From: Mucilaginibacter sp. MD40
GTDB taxonomy: Bacteria > Bacteroidota > Bacteroidia > Sphingobacteriales > Sphingobacteriaceae
Reading direction: 5' to 3'
DNA: 64,000 nucleotides
Assembly (NCBI RefSeq): GCF_002288635.1
Contig: NZ_NRSW01000001.1
Location: 3,243,852 to 3,307,851 of the forward strand
Positions 26,757 through 36,511 of the stretch are shown here, one piece after another. Position numbers and translations under genes: made by a program. Position 1 is the first letter of the stretch. Every line of letters starts with the position of its first letter. A model generated the notes under the pieces. That model was not told the DNA's origin and did not search any database. It worked only from the letters and a program-made list of their open reading frames with translations.

Positions 26757-27401
26757 ATGCCGAAAAAATTACTACTCCCCATCATATTATTATTTATAAG
26801 TACCGGCGCATTCTCGCAAACTGATTGGGTGCTCAAGTCAAATACTGATGGTATTAAGGTTTACACAGCCCATGTACCCGAATCTAAATTTAAAGCATTA
26901 AGAGTTGAATGTACTTTTGATGCTACTCCTGCACAATTGGTTAGCGTACTGCTTGATGTGAATACCTGTACAGAATGGGTTTTTCATACTAAATCCATTA
27001 AGCTACTTAAAAAACCGGCGGATAATGAGGTATACTATTACTCTGAAGTGAGCCTGCCCTGGCCCGCAGCCAACCGCGACTTTGTAGCACATTTAACCGC
27101 CACTCAAAACCCCGAAACAGGAGTTATAACTGTAGACGGACCTGCTGTAAACGGTATGGAACCACTCAAAGATGGCATTGTGAGGGTAACCGAATCAAAA
27201 GGAAAATGGGTAATAACGCCTGTTGGCCACCATGAAGTTAAGGTAGAATATACCCTGCATGTAAACCCGGCGGGCAGCCTTCCTGCGTGGCTGGTTAACC
27301 TGTTTGCTACAGACGGGCCTATGCAAAGTTTTAAAGGATTAAGGCAGCAGCTAAAAAAACCGCAATACCGTAACGCGACCCTGGCTTTTATAAAAAATTA
27401 G
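26757..27401 (+). CDS. Secreted START/SRPBCC lipid-binding domain protein
   Basis: A 214-residue protein with a signal peptide ending GAFSQ, followed by a single START-like domain. WVLKSNTDGIKVYT opens the domain, CTEWVFHTKSIKLLKK and YSEVSLPWPAANRDFV are typical START strands, and a C-terminal helix follows. Such domains bind lipids or other hydrophobic ligands in a deep cavity; this one should act in the periplasm. A -7-like TAAATTTG lies at 26743, only 6 nt before the ATG, which would make the mRNA nearly leaderless. Confidence 0.8.
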   Translation: MPKKLLLPIILLFISTGAFSQTDWVLKSNTDGIKVYTAHVPESKFKALRVECTFDATPAQLVSVLLDVNTCTEWVFHTKSIKLLKKPADNEVYYYSEVSLPWPAANRDFVAHLTATQNPETGVITVDGPAVNGMEPLKDGIVRVTESKGKWVITPVGHHEVKVEYTLHVNPAGSLPAWLVNLFATDGPMQSFKGLRQQLKKPQYRNATLAFIKN

Positions 27402-27406
27402 GCTTC

Positions 27407-27964
27407 TCACACGTTTTCAATTTTCCTGATCACACGGGCCGGGTTGCCTACAACCAGTGAATCATCTGGTATGTCGCGCGTTACTACTGAGCCCGCTCCT
27501 ATCACGCAACGGTTACCTATGGTTACCCCCGGGCAAATAATAGCGCCTCCCCCTATCCAGCAATCGTCGCCAATGGTTACGGGTTTGCCATTCTCCTTAC
27601 TGCGCCGTAAAACAGCACCCAACGGATGTGTAGCCGTATACACTTGCACTGCAGGGGCGAAAAATACATTACTACCGATTTTCACCTCGCAGACATCAAG
27701 CACCACGCAATGCACATTAAAATACACATTATCGCCGGTGATGATATTATACCCGTAATCAGCATGAAATGGTGGTTCTATATAAATGTTCTTACCAGCT
27801 TTTGGCAACAGCTTTGCCAAAAGCTTATCCGTTTCTTCGCCGGTAACAAAATGGTCTACATTTAGCTGCTTTAATAATTGTTTACAGTGTTTGCGTTCGG
27901 CTGCTAATACAGGGTCATTAGCGAGGTAGTATTCGCCGGCTATCATTTTTTCTTTTTCGGTCAT
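27407..27964 (-). CDS. maa: Sugar O-acetyltransferase (maltose acetyltransferase type)
   Basis: A 185-residue protein with the N-terminal Mac domain (EKMIAGEYYLANDPVLAAERKHCKQL) and hexapeptide left-handed beta-helix repeats. NVYFNVHCVVLDVCEVKIG, the catalytic-His segment YTATHPL and DCWIGGGAIICPGVTIG are present. It transfers acetyl from acetyl-CoA to a sugar hydroxyl. It converges with the START gene, 5 nt apart. The exact sugar is not evident. Confidence 0.88.
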   Translation of the reverse strand: MTEKEKMIAGEYYLANDPVLAAERKHCKQLLKQLNVDHFVTGEETDKLLAKLLPKAGKNIYIEPPFHADYGYNIITGDNVYFNVHCVVLDVCEVKIGSNVFFAPAVQVYTATHPLGAVLRRSKENGKPVTIGDDCWIGGGAIICPGVTIGNRCVIGAGSVVTRDIPDDSLVVGNPARVIRKIENV

Positions 27965-28116
27965 GGTAGTAAATAGAGTTCAATATAAACAAAATTTACT
28001 ACCTGAAATGCGGAATGTTTTTACGTAACGCTTGTGATAATCACTATCCAAAAGGGGTTCTCCCACGCATTTACTATTGTGGCTAAGCATAAGCTCTTAT
28101 TGGTTTGTATTTAACA

Positions 28117-28150
28117 AAAAAAGGCGGACAACCTACTCGATCATCCGCCC
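28117..28150 (-). terminator. Terminator for the alcohol dehydrogenase gene
   Basis: GGCGGA (28123-28128) pairs with TCCGCC (28144-28149), and the A-run at 28115-28122 gives a U-tract on the minus strand. It is 24 nt beyond the dehydrogenase stop. Confidence 0.65.
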
Positions 28151-28173
28151 GGTATTAATTAAAACAATAAGAC

Positions 28174-29217
28174 TTACAGTGTAGCCATATCAATTACAAA
28201 ACGGTAGCGTACGTCGCCTTTTTCCATGCGCTCGTATGATGCTGTGATGTCTTTAATATCAATTAGTTCAATATCTGAAACAATGTTATGCTCGGCACAA
28301 AAATCAAGCATTTCCTGAGTTTCTTTTATGCCGCCAATGCCCGAACCGGCAACACTCTTGCGGCCGCCGATCAATGAAAATGGATGGATAGCATACGGTT
28401 TTGATGGTACGCCCACGCACATCATTACACCATTTGTTTTTAGCAAGCCCAGGTACGCGTTCATATCATGCTCGGCAGATACCGTATCCAGGATAAAATC
28501 AAAACTGCCCTGCGCGGCCTTCATTTGTTCAGGATCTTTAGTTACCACAAAGTGATGAGCCCCCAGTTTCTTGGCATCTTCCTCTTTTGAGGGAGAGGTA
28601 CTTAAAACGGTTACTTCAGCACCAAATGCTACACCAAATTTTACACCCATGTGGCCTAAACCTCCCAAGCCCAGAACGGCAAGTTTGTGGCCTTTACCCA
28701 CTTTCCAGTGCCTTAAAGGCGAATAGGTAGTAATACCTGCGCACAGCAAAGGCGCAGTAGCGGCAAGGTCCAGCTTGTCTGATATATGCAGTACAAATTC
28801 TTCGCGTACAACTATGGTATTAGAATAACCACCATAGGTTGGGCGTGAGCCATCGCGCTCCATACTGTTGTAGGTTTGCGTATTTCCTTCCAGGCAGTAC
28901 TGTTCCAGCCCTTCTTTACAGTTTTCACAAACCTGGCAAGAGTCAACCATACATCCGGTACCTGCAAGGTCGCCAACTTTAAATTTTGTTACATGGTCAC
29001 CTACCTTAACAACACGGCCCACTATCTCATGGCCCGGCACCATCGGGAATATACCCTCAAACCAGTCGTTCTTTATCTGGTGAAGATCCGAATGGCAAAC
29101 ACCGCAGTATAATATATCAAACTGTACATCATGCGGGCCTACTTCGCGGCGCTCAAAATCCCAGGGTGCAAGATCGGTTTTCGGGTCTTGTGCAGCCCAT
29201 CCTTTTGCTTGAATCAT
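28174..29217 (-). CDS. Zinc-dependent alcohol dehydrogenase (YahK/cinnamyl-alcohol type)
   Basis: A 347-residue medium-chain dehydrogenase. Catalytic zinc ligands sit in CGVCHSDLH and GHEIVGRV. The structural zinc loop supplies four Cys in GCMVDSCQVCENCKEGLEQYC. The NAD(P) fold contains GLGGLGHMGVKFG. The closest pattern is the NADPH-dependent aldehyde reductase group YahK/YjgB. It probably reduces aldehydes. It lies downstream of two SDR genes on the same strand but with its own -7-like element at 29273-29266. Confidence 0.9.
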   Translation of the reverse strand: MIQAKGWAAQDPKTDLAPWDFERREVGPHDVQFDILYCGVCHSDLHQIKNDWFEGIFPMVPGHEIVGRVVKVGDHVTKFKVGDLAGTGCMVDSCQVCENCKEGLEQYCLEGNTQTYNSMERDGSRPTYGGYSNTIVVREEFVLHISDKLDLAATAPLLCAGITTYSPLRHWKVGKGHKLAVLGLGGLGHMGVKFGVAFGAEVTVLSTSPSKEEDAKKLGAHHFVVTKDPEQMKAAQGSFDFILDTVSAEHDMNAYLGLLKTNGVMMCVGVPSKPYAIHPFSLIGGRKSVAGSGIGGIKETQEMLDFCAEHNIVSDIELIDIKDITASYERMEKGDVRYRFVIDMATL

Positions 29218-29265
29218 AATAAATTTTGTTTATTTTAATGAGTTTTTTCGTAACACTATTTAGCA

Positions 29266-29273
29266 CAAATTTA
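29266..29273 (-). promoter_or_regulatory. Putative -7 element for the alcohol dehydrogenase
   Basis: TAAATTTG on the minus strand, 49 nt before the ATG at 29217, matches TAnnTTTG. No good -33 TTTG is at the standard spacing, so confidence is limited. Confidence 0.4.
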
Positions 29274-29334
29274 AACTGTGCGAAGTTAAGAAACAGTAAT
29301 AAGCAGTGGTTTGTTTATAAAGGTATTGTAACTT

Positions 29335-30186
29335 TTATGCCATTTCTTTGGCAAAACCAGTTGTGGTACCCACACTTCTCCAGCTTTCCAGATCCTTGGT
29401 CACAGCGCCCATTTTCTGGTAGGCCAGGTCGTAAGCGTCCTGTCCCAGAAACAAATGTACCGGCGCGTTCTCTGCTTCGGCAACTGTTATCATGGCGTTT
29501 GCCGCTTTTTCAGGATCGCCCGGTTGGTTACCGTTGATCTGGTTTTGGTGCGCAGCCTGTATCTCACGTACTTCGGCATAAGCGGCCAACTCATTTTGAG
29601 GTGTACTTAATGAATCTGCCGCCAGGAAATTAGTACGGAAATAACCGGGCGAAACCACAGTTGCCTTAATACCAAAACCTTTTATCTCTGCCGCTAATGA
29701 CTCGGTAAAACCATGCACCGCAAATTTAGTAGCGCAGTAGATGCCAAAGCCAGGGAAACTGCCCGTAAAACCGCCAATAGAAGCGATGTTAAATATATGC
29801 CCGGAACCCTGCTTACGCAAATGAGGCATTACCGAACGGATCACGTTGAGCGATCCGAATACGTTTACATCAAAATTTTGTCGGGCTTCGGCATCTGTTA
29901 ATTCCTCCAGGCTGCCCGCAAGTCCATAGCCGGCGTTGTTCACGACCACATCCACACTACCGAAATGGCCTATTGTTTTAGTGATAGCTTCTGCCACGCT
30001 TGCCTCGTTTTGCAGATCCATCGCCAGAGGTAGAAAATTGGAGTGCGCACCAACAGCCTCCTCCAACTGGTTTAAAGAACGTGATGTTGCCGCCACCGAA
30101 TATCCTTTTTCAAGTAATTGTTTTACCAGTGTAAGCCCCAAACCTTTTGAGGCCCCGGTTACAAACCAAACTTTATTGCTTTCCAT
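29335..30186 (-). CDS. SDR family oxidoreductase (tandem copy 1)
   Basis: A 283-residue classical short-chain dehydrogenase: cofactor motif TGASKGLGLTL near the N-terminus, NNAGYGL, a catalytic Ser in FNIASIGG, and Y-x-x-x-K in IYCATKFAVHG. The preference for NADP(H) is suggested by a basic residue after the second strand (SRSL). It is clearly paralogous to the neighbouring gene at 30213, from which it is separated by 26 nt. The substrate is unknown. Confidence 0.88.
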   Translation of the reverse strand: MESNKVWFVTGASKGLGLTLVKQLLEKGYSVAATSRSLNQLEEAVGAHSNFLPLAMDLQNEASVAEAITKTIGHFGSVDVVVNNAGYGLAGSLEELTDAEARQNFDVNVFGSLNVIRSVMPHLRKQGSGHIFNIASIGGFTGSFPGFGIYCATKFAVHGFTESLAAEIKGFGIKATVVSPGYFRTNFLAADSLSTPQNELAAYAEVREIQAAHQNQINGNQPGDPEKAANAMITVAEAENAPVHLFLGQDAYDLAYQKMGAVTKDLESWRSVGTTTGFAKEMA

Positions 30187-30212
30187 AGTTATTGTTTATT
30201 AAAAGTGAATAA

Positions 30213-31055
30213 TTAAGCGCTGTAAGCCATTGAGCGGCTCAGCTCTTCGTTGAGTTTAAATTCTTTTTCCATCCTGTCCAGCTTGCTCATGGCCCGGTCA
30301 TACGCGTCAGAGCCGAGTAAAAGATATAATGGTGGGTTCTCTTCCCCAACCACATCTATAATGGCTTTAGCCGCTTTTTCGGGGTCGCCGGGCTGTTGGC
30401 CATTCATGTTAAGGTAACGGGCATGCGCCTCGCGCACTTCACGATATTCGTTAATAGGGTTTTCGGCAATCACCAGCGACTCCTTGCTCAGGAAACTGGT
30501 ACGGAACGCTCCCGGCGCAACAACGGTTACTTTTACGCCAAATGCCCGCACATCATCAGCCAGCACTTCTGACAAACCAACAACCGAAAATTTGGCAGCC
30601 GCGTAAACTGCCCAGCCGCTTACACCAGTGATACCTGCAATAGATGCGATGTTGATGATATGGCCCGACTGCTGTGCACGCATAATAGGCATTACCTTAC
30701 GGATAACGTTAATGGTACCAAATACATTTACATCAAAACTATCGCGGGTTTCGCGGTCGGTAAGTTCTTCTATGCTGCCGCCAATACCGTAACCGGCGTT
30801 ATTGATCACTACATCAACAGAGCCGAATTGGTGATGAGCCGCCGTTACAGCAGCAGCAACACTATCTTCATTAGTGAGATCAACCTGCAGAGGCAAAAAG
30901 TTTTCTCCGGGGTTTCCGACTGCCGCTATGAGTTCAGTAAGGTTTCTGGAGGTAGCAACCACATGCTCACCGGCTATCAACAACTGCCTAACAAGGCATA
31001 AACCAAACCCCTTCGAAGCACCTGTAATTAACCATGTTTTTTTGCTTTCCATCAT
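30213..31055 (-). CDS. SDR family oxidoreductase (tandem copy 2)
   Basis: A 280-residue classical SDR, alignable end to end with the next gene (29335). TGASKGFGLCLVRQLL, NNAGYGIGGSIEELTDRE, INIASIAG and the active site VYAAAKFSVVG are all present. It is the first of the tandem pair downstream of the AraC-type regulator, with a -7-like element in the gap. The family contains many regulator-linked reductases of unknown natural substrate. Confidence 0.88.
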   Translation of the reverse strand: MMESKKTWLITGASKGFGLCLVRQLLIAGEHVVATSRNLTELIAAVGNPGENFLPLQVDLTNEDSVAAAVTAAHHQFGSVDVVINNAGYGIGGSIEELTDRETRDSFDVNVFGTINVIRKVMPIMRAQQSGHIINIASIAGITGVSGWAVYAAAKFSVVGLSEVLADDVRAFGVKVTVVAPGAFRTSFLSKESLVIAENPINEYREVREAHARYLNMNGQQPGDPEKAAKAIIDVVGEENPPLYLLLGSDAYDRAMSKLDRMEKEFKLNEELSRSMAYSA

Positions 31056-31076
31056 AATTTGTGATTTTTAATAGCA

Positions 31077-31084
31077 CAAAATTA
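31077..31084 (-). promoter_or_regulatory. Putative -7 element for the SDR pair
   Basis: TAATTTTG on the minus strand, 22 nt before the SDR start at 31055, in the 81-nt gap after the AraC gene. A direct target for that regulator is plausible but not shown. Confidence 0.4.
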
Positions 31085-31136
31085 TGGTTGAAACAGGCCG
31101 TACCGTTTGCGTCAATCAAACCAATACTTACAAAAT

Positions 31137-32039
31137 TCAAACAATCCTGAAAGAAGTAGGCGTTGTTTTAGTTCGCTTTTTAAAGAAATTATTAAAATGC
31201 GCCGGCTCATCAAAACCCAGGCTGTAACTTATCTCAGATACATTCCAGTTGGTATGCCTCAATAAAGCCTTGGCTTCGGTTATCAGCCGTTCCGTAATAT
31301 GGTGAGTAGTGGTTTTGCCTGTGGTTTGGCGTATAGCACGATTAAGGTGGTTCACATGCACAGAAAGCTGCTCTGCAAAATCCTTAGCCGAGCGCAGGTT
31401 AAACCGCTGCGAAGGGGTTTCAATAGGAAATTGCCGCTCCAGCAACTCAGTGAACACAGCCGTGATGCGTGAATTAGCATCGGGGTGTTTATACAAAACT
31501 TCGGTGGGCTGTATCTTTAAAGCGTAATGAATCAGTTCGGTAACATAATTACGCAACAGGTCATATTTAAAACGGTAGTCGGAGTTGATTTCAGCGAGCA
31601 TCTTGCCAAATATCTCTCCGGCGTTAACCCGTTGTTCATCAGTTAGCATGTAAGCCGGATGCCCGCCAAGGGTAAACATAGGCAGGTCATGAACATTACT
31701 GCGCAGGTTCTCGGTTAAAAAAGCTTCTGTAAATATGCAAAAGAAACCTTTCCGCGCTTCGCCGAACATTTCTATGGTATAAGGCACATTAGGACTAAAG
31801 AACAACAGCGTGTTCCCATCAACCTCAATACTTTTATCGGCATAATGCACAATGGTACGCCCCGCAGAAAGGCTTATTTTATAAAACTCCCGGCGGCTGT
31901 ACTGTACAGGAGCAGCACCCGGCTGATGACAATCTTCAATCCGGAAAACATTAAAATGCCCGATATTCTGGCTCAGATTATCGGGCAGCCAGTTAAACTT
32001 TTGCTGATAAAATTCTTCAAGTGTTTCTGTGGTTGCCAT
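31137..32039 (-). CDS. AraC family transcriptional regulator
   Basis: ATG at 32039 (MATTETLEEFYQQKF) is preferred to a start 16 codons further up with a hydrophobic tail. The 300-residue protein has an N-terminal cupin-like sensor (about 20-140) and a C-terminal double helix-turn-helix (about 205-298, with SVHVNHLNRAIRQTTGKTT and ISYSLGFDEPAHFNNFFKKRT). It lies upstream of two SDR genes on the same strand and is their likely regulator. The effector is unknown. Confidence 0.88.
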   Translation of the reverse strand: MATTETLEEFYQQKFNWLPDNLSQNIGHFNVFRIEDCHQPGAAPVQYSRREFYKISLSAGRTIVHYADKSIEVDGNTLLFFSPNVPYTIEMFGEARKGFFCIFTEAFLTENLRSNVHDLPMFTLGGHPAYMLTDEQRVNAGEIFGKMLAEINSDYRFKYDLLRNYVTELIHYALKIQPTEVLYKHPDANSRITAVFTELLERQFPIETPSQRFNLRSAKDFAEQLSVHVNHLNRAIRQTTGKTTTHHITERLITEAKALLRHTNWNVSEISYSLGFDEPAHFNNFFKKRTKTTPTSFRIV

Positions 32040-32107
32040 ACACAAAATTACATAATTCAAACCAAATAGAAATACCCGGCAAAGCAACCACTTTTACTGC
32101 CCCGGTA

Positions 32108-33097
32108 TTAGGCTTTAATAGCGTCTTCTATTAGCTGTCCGTAAAATTCGATCAGATCCATACCAGCGGCACGCACTTGTTGTGGTATCAGGCTATTTGC
32201 AGATTGCCCCGGAGTGGTATTGATCTCTATAAAATAGAACTCGTTTGTGTTATCGAGCAAAATAAAATCAACCCGGCACATACCGCGGCAGTTAAGCCTT
32301 AGGTACGCTTGAGTAACAATATCAGCTATCTCGCGGATCTTTTCAGCTGGCAGGTCGGCAGGTGTTACCTCTTTAGTTATACCCGGAGTATATTTAGCCT
32401 CGTAATCAAAAAAGTCTTTCGTACTAATGATCTCTGTGGCCGGCAAAACCACAATTTTACCATTTAGCCTGGCTATACCGATGCTAAACTCGCGCCCCTT
32501 GATAAACTCTTCAATTAATATCTGGCTATCCTCTTTAAAGGCTTTTTCAATAGCATCATGCAGGCCACCTACATTATAAACCTTACTCATACCCACACTG
32601 CTGCCACCATTATTGGGTTTTACAAACAGCGGAAACTTTAAAGCGGAAGCGATGGTAGCCGTATCATGCTCATCCTTACGGTGGAGTTGTACTGATTTGG
32701 CCGTATGTAAACCATGTATACCATTTACAATCGCTTTAGTGTAAGCCTTATTCATCGTTATAGCCGATGTGGTTGAATCGCAGGTATTATATGGTATACC
32801 TATCATATCCAGGTAGCCTTGTAGTTTGCCATCCTCGCCAGGGGTACCGTGTACCGTAATAAAAGCAAAGTCAAACTTCACCTTTTCACCGTTAAGTACA
32901 AGACTAAAATCGTTCTTATCAACATTAACAACTTCGTGGCCATTGTGGTAAACCCAGCTATCCTTATTAATAAGAATAGTATATACTTTATACTTACTGG
33001 CGTCTAAACTGTTGGCTATATTTTTAGCACTGTTGATAGAAACTTCGTACTCGCCGGTGTAACCGCCGGCCAAAAGGGCTACATTGATGATTTTCAT
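32108..33097 (-). CDS. ddl: D-alanine--D-alanine ligase
   Basis: ATG at 33097 (MKIINVALLAGGYTGEYEVS) is preferred over a TTG three codons earlier. The 329-residue ATP-grasp ligase has the Ddl landmarks VHGTPGEDGKLQGYLD, KPNNGGSSVGMSKV, EEFIKGREF, RVDFILLDNTNEFYFIEINTTPG. It makes the D-Ala-D-Ala dipeptide for peptidoglycan stems. The envelope genes further on (PASTA, MltG) are on the other strand. A TATATTTG sits 7 nt before the ATG (33111-33104). Confidence 0.95.
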   Translation of the reverse strand: MKIINVALLAGGYTGEYEVSINSAKNIANSLDASKYKVYTILINKDSWVYHNGHEVVNVDKNDFSLVLNGEKVKFDFAFITVHGTPGEDGKLQGYLDMIGIPYNTCDSTTSAITMNKAYTKAIVNGIHGLHTAKSVQLHRKDEHDTATIASALKFPLFVKPNNGGSSVGMSKVYNVGGLHDAIEKAFKEDSQILIEEFIKGREFSIGIARLNGKIVVLPATEIISTKDFFDYEAKYTPGITKEVTPADLPAEKIREIADIVTQAYLRLNCRGMCRVDFILLDNTNEFYFIEINTTPGQSANSLIPQQVRAAGMDLIEFYGQLIEDAIKA

Positions 33098-33189
33098 GAT
33101 AGCCAAATATAGCTTATTGGCGCAAATGCTAAAGCATGGTTATCAAATCGGTAATTGCTCAACATGAGTTTACCTCACTAACAAAAGGC

Positions 33190-33221
33190 TTTGCAAAAGC
33201 CAAAACCAATTAATACATTTA
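33190..33221 (+). promoter_or_regulatory. Putative promoter for the tricorn-like protease
   Basis: TTTG (33190-33193), 20-nt spacer, then TACATTTA (33214-33221), one base off the TAnnTTTG consensus, 18 nt before the ATG at 33240. Confidence 0.4.
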
Positions 33222-33239
33222 TGGTGCAATCCTAAACAC

Positions 33240-36200
33240 ATGGCAATTAGAACTTTACTATTAGCCGGGGCACTTTTAGTTAGCTCCGCAAGCTTTGGGC
33301 AGCAAAAAGGCTACTATCGTACCCCTGCCCTTCACGGAAACACAGTAGTTTTTACCGCCGAAGGCGATCTGTGGAAGTATGACATCAGCAGCAAACAATG
33401 CAGCCGTTTAACCTCTGATGACGGCGTTGAATTAAACCCCGCCATATCGCCTGATGGCAAAATGGTAGCTTTTCTCGGACAATACGAGGGTAGCACAGAA
33501 ATATACATAATGGACATTAACGGCGGAGTTCCCCGCCGCCTTACTTACGAGTTAACCAATGGGCAACTCATATCCGGTTGGACTAAAGACGGCAAAATAT
33601 TATACCGGAGCAAAGGCAACACTGTGTTACCACAGCCACAGCTCATTAAGCTGGATCCCGCAAACTTAAAAAAGGAAACCTTGCCTCTATGGCAGGCATC
33701 ATTAGGCAGCTTTGACGACGAAGGCGTACTTTACTTTACCCGCTTTCCTAACCAAGGCAGTAAGACCAAGCGATACAAAGGCGGATTAATAGAACAATTA
33801 TGGAAATTTAACGGCAGGCAGGAAGCTACCAGCCTTACCGGCGATTTTGACGGTACCAGCACCAGCCCGATGTATTACAATGGCCGGGTTTATTTCCTGT
33901 CAGACCGCGACGGCACTATGAACCTGTGGTCGATAGATAAGAACGGCAAGGACCTCAAACAAAAAACTCACTCGAAAGGATGGGACCTGCAAATGCCATC
34001 GCTTGATGCGGGGCGTATAGTTTACCAAAAAGGCGCAGATATTTACCTGTATGATATTGCTGCTGATGATGAAAAGTTGCTCAATATTAATCTGGTATCA
34101 GACTTTGACCAGCGCAAGCTTAAATGGATACAAAAACCCATTAACTCCATCAGTTTCTCAAATGTTTCGCCCAAAGGCACGTATGTTGCCATTGTAAGCC
34201 GCGGCAGGTTGTTTGTATCACCCGCAAAAAGCGACCGCTGGGTGGAGATTACCCGCAAAAGCGGCATCAGAGTAAAAGATGTACATTTTATTAATGATAA
34301 AACCATAGCAGCGCTATCAGACGAGGGCGGTGAATATGAAGTGTGGAAAGTGAACGCTGATGGCAGTGGTGAAGCCCGGCCGATAACCAAAGGAAGTAAA
34401 GTCATCATTTCATCATTCGCGGTGTCACCTAACGGAAAATATATCGCATATCTTGACAAAAATGATGTATTAAGAATAGCGGAAACAGCTACCGGCGACA
34501 TTAAATTTACTTATGATAAGTCTTACGGGGGCATCAACGAAATATCATGGTCGCCCAATAGTACCTTTCTCAACATATCGCAAAACCTGGAAAACCTAAA
34601 TGCCCAGATCAACGTGATAGATACCCGCAGCATGAAAATGACGCCGGTTACCACTAGCAGGACCAACAGTTATAACCCGGCCTGGTCTGCCGATGGTAAA
34701 TGGCTTTACTTTTTAAGCGACAGAAACCTGCATTCGGTTACACGCTCGCCTTGGGGACCAAGGCAGCCGGAACCTTACTACACTAAAACTACCAATATTT
34801 ACGCCATGGCGCTGGACAGCGCCGCTAAATTTCCTTTTTTACAAACCGACTCCTGGCTTAGCGACTCGGTATTTACTACCATAGATAAACAGGGCGTGGC
34901 TAAAACCAAAAAAGTAGAAAAGAAGAAACCAGCTTTGCAGCCCGCGCAAATGTACAATTGGGATGCAGCACAGCGGCAACTGTACCAGGTACCGGTTAAA
35001 AGTGCCAATATAAATTCGCTTAGTATACTTAACGGGTACCTTTACTGGGTGGATACCGGTGATGATGGCGATGAGGGCGGCAACAAAATATACGCGCTTA
35101 AGATCACTGAAAGTAAAAAGCATGACCCTACAGAAGTAGCTAAGGGCGTACGCGATTTTACACCGTCTACAAACGGCAAAAAAATCCTGATACGGTATAC
35201 CGATAAATCGCTTGCTGTTGCCGATGCTGATGGCAGCAAAGCCGATGCTGAGAAAAATAAGGTTGAATTAAATAACTGGAGTTTCGCTATTAACCCGCAG
35301 CAAGACTGGCAGGAAATGTTTAACGATGCCTGGCGCATGATGCGTGATTATTTTTACGACCGCGACCTGCACAAGGTTGATTGGGTAGCCGTGAAAAAGC
35401 AATACGAGCCTTTACTGCCACGGGTTACCGACCGCTATGAGCTGGACGACCTGTTGAGCCAGATGGTTGGAGAACTATCGGCACTGCACACTTTTGTATA
35501 TGGTGGCGATAAGCGTACACCTGCCAGCAAAGTACAAACGGGTATGCTGGGCGCTTCGCTTACTAAATTAGAAAACGGTTTCCGCATCGATCATATTTAC
35601 AAAGCCGACCCCGATTTTGAGAACAACTCTCCCCTTTCCCGGCCCGAGTTGAGAATAAAAGAGGGCGACGTGATCACTGAAATTAATAACGTACCATTAA
35701 AAGATGTAAACGATGTTGGCGAACTATTATCCAATAAAGTAAATATACCCGTTAAGCTCACGCTTACAGATAGGGCTAAAAAACGCTATGAGCAGGTGGT
35801 AAAACCCATCTCATCTCGCGATTTTTATGACCTGCGTTATGGCGAATGGGAGTATTCCAGGCGTTTAAAAGTTGATAGCGAAAGCAATAACGAAATTGGG
35901 TACGTACACCTGAAAGCCATGGGCGGCGAGGATATGGATGATTTTGTTAAACAGTTTTATCCCGTATTTAACCGCAAAGGTTTAGTTATTGATGTACGCC
36001 AGAACTTTGGCGGCAATATTGACAGTTGGGTACTGGAAAAATTATTACGTAAAGCCTGGATGTACTGGCAGGGCCGCACCGGAGGGCCTACCTGGAATAT
36101 GCAATACGCTTTCAGGGGACATATGGTGTTACTTTGCGACCAGCAAACCGCCTCAGATGGCGAAGCCGTATCTGAGGGTTTCAGGAGGCTTGGCTTAGGC

Positions 36201-36503
36201 AAGGTAATAGGCATGCGTACATGGGGCGGCGAGATATGGTTATCGTCAGATAACAAACTGGTTGATGATGGTATAGCCACCGCTGCAGAAACAGGCGTTT
36301 TTGGCCCGGAGGGTAAATGGCTTATTGAAGGCCGCGGTGTTGAGCCGGATATTGAGGTAGATAACCTTCCTTACGAAAGCTTTAAAGGAAAAGACGCGCA
36401 GTTAGATGCCGCGATAAAATATCTTCAGCAACAAATAAAGGAACATCCTATTGTAAACCCTGTATCGCCACAGCACCCGGATAAATCATTTAAATACCAG
36501 TAA
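33240..36503 (+). CDS. Secreted tricorn-type S41 peptidase
   Basis: A 1087-residue protein with a signal peptide ending ASFGQ. Beta-propeller repeats (about 25-340 and 340-680, with LTSDDGVELNPAISPDGK, ISSFAVSPNGKYIAYLD and ADGKWLYFLSDR) are followed by a PDZ domain (about 760-850) and a tail-specific-protease S41 domain. The nucleophile is S972 in QQTASDGEAVSEG. This is the tricorn order propeller - PDZ - protease. The archaeal enzyme trims peptides in the cytoplasm, but this one should work in the periplasm or be exported. It is monocistronic, with a hairpin after the stop. Confidence 0.92.
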   Translation: MAIRTLLLAGALLVSSASFGQQKGYYRTPALHGNTVVFTAEGDLWKYDISSKQCSRLTSDDGVELNPAISPDGKMVAFLGQYEGSTEIYIMDINGGVPRRLTYELTNGQLISGWTKDGKILYRSKGNTVLPQPQLIKLDPANLKKETLPLWQASLGSFDDEGVLYFTRFPNQGSKTKRYKGGLIEQLWKFNGRQEATSLTGDFDGTSTSPMYYNGRVYFLSDRDGTMNLWSIDKNGKDLKQKTHSKGWDLQMPSLDAGRIVYQKGADIYLYDIAADDEKLLNINLVSDFDQRKLKWIQKPINSISFSNVSPKGTYVAIVSRGRLFVSPAKSDRWVEITRKSGIRVKDVHFINDKTIAALSDEGGEYEVWKVNADGSGEARPITKGSKVIISSFAVSPNGKYIAYLDKNDVLRIAETATGDIKFTYDKSYGGINEISWSPNSTFLNISQNLENLNAQINVIDTRSMKMTPVTTSRTNSYNPAWSADGKWLYFLSDRNLHSVTRSPWGPRQPEPYYTKTTNIYAMALDSAAKFPFLQTDSWLSDSVFTTIDKQGVAKTKKVEKKKPALQPAQMYNWDAAQRQLYQVPVKSANINSLSILNGYLYWVDTGDDGDEGGNKIYALKITESKKHDPTEVAKGVRDFTPSTNGKKILIRYTDKSLAVADADGSKADAEKNKVELNNWSFAINPQQDWQEMFNDAWRMMRDYFYDRDLHKVDWVAVKKQYEPLLPRVTDRYELDDLLSQMVGELSALHTFVYGGDKRTPASKVQTGMLGASLTKLENGFRIDHIYKADPDFENNSPLSRPELRIKEGDVITEINNVPLKDVNDVGELLSNKVNIPVKLTLTDRAKKRYEQVVKPISSRDFYDLRYGEWEYSRRLKVDSESNNEIGYVHLKAMGGEDMDDFVKQFYPVFNRKGLVIDVRQNFGGNIDSWVLEKLLRKAWMYWQGRTGGPTWNMQYAFRGHMVLLCDQQTASDGEAVSEGFRRLGLGKVIGMRTWGGEIWLSSDNKLVDDGIATAAETGVFGPEGKWLIEGRGVEPDIEVDNLPYESFKGKDAQLDAAIKYLQQQIKEHPIVNPVSPQHPDKSFKYQ

Positions 36504-36511
36504 GCCACAAG

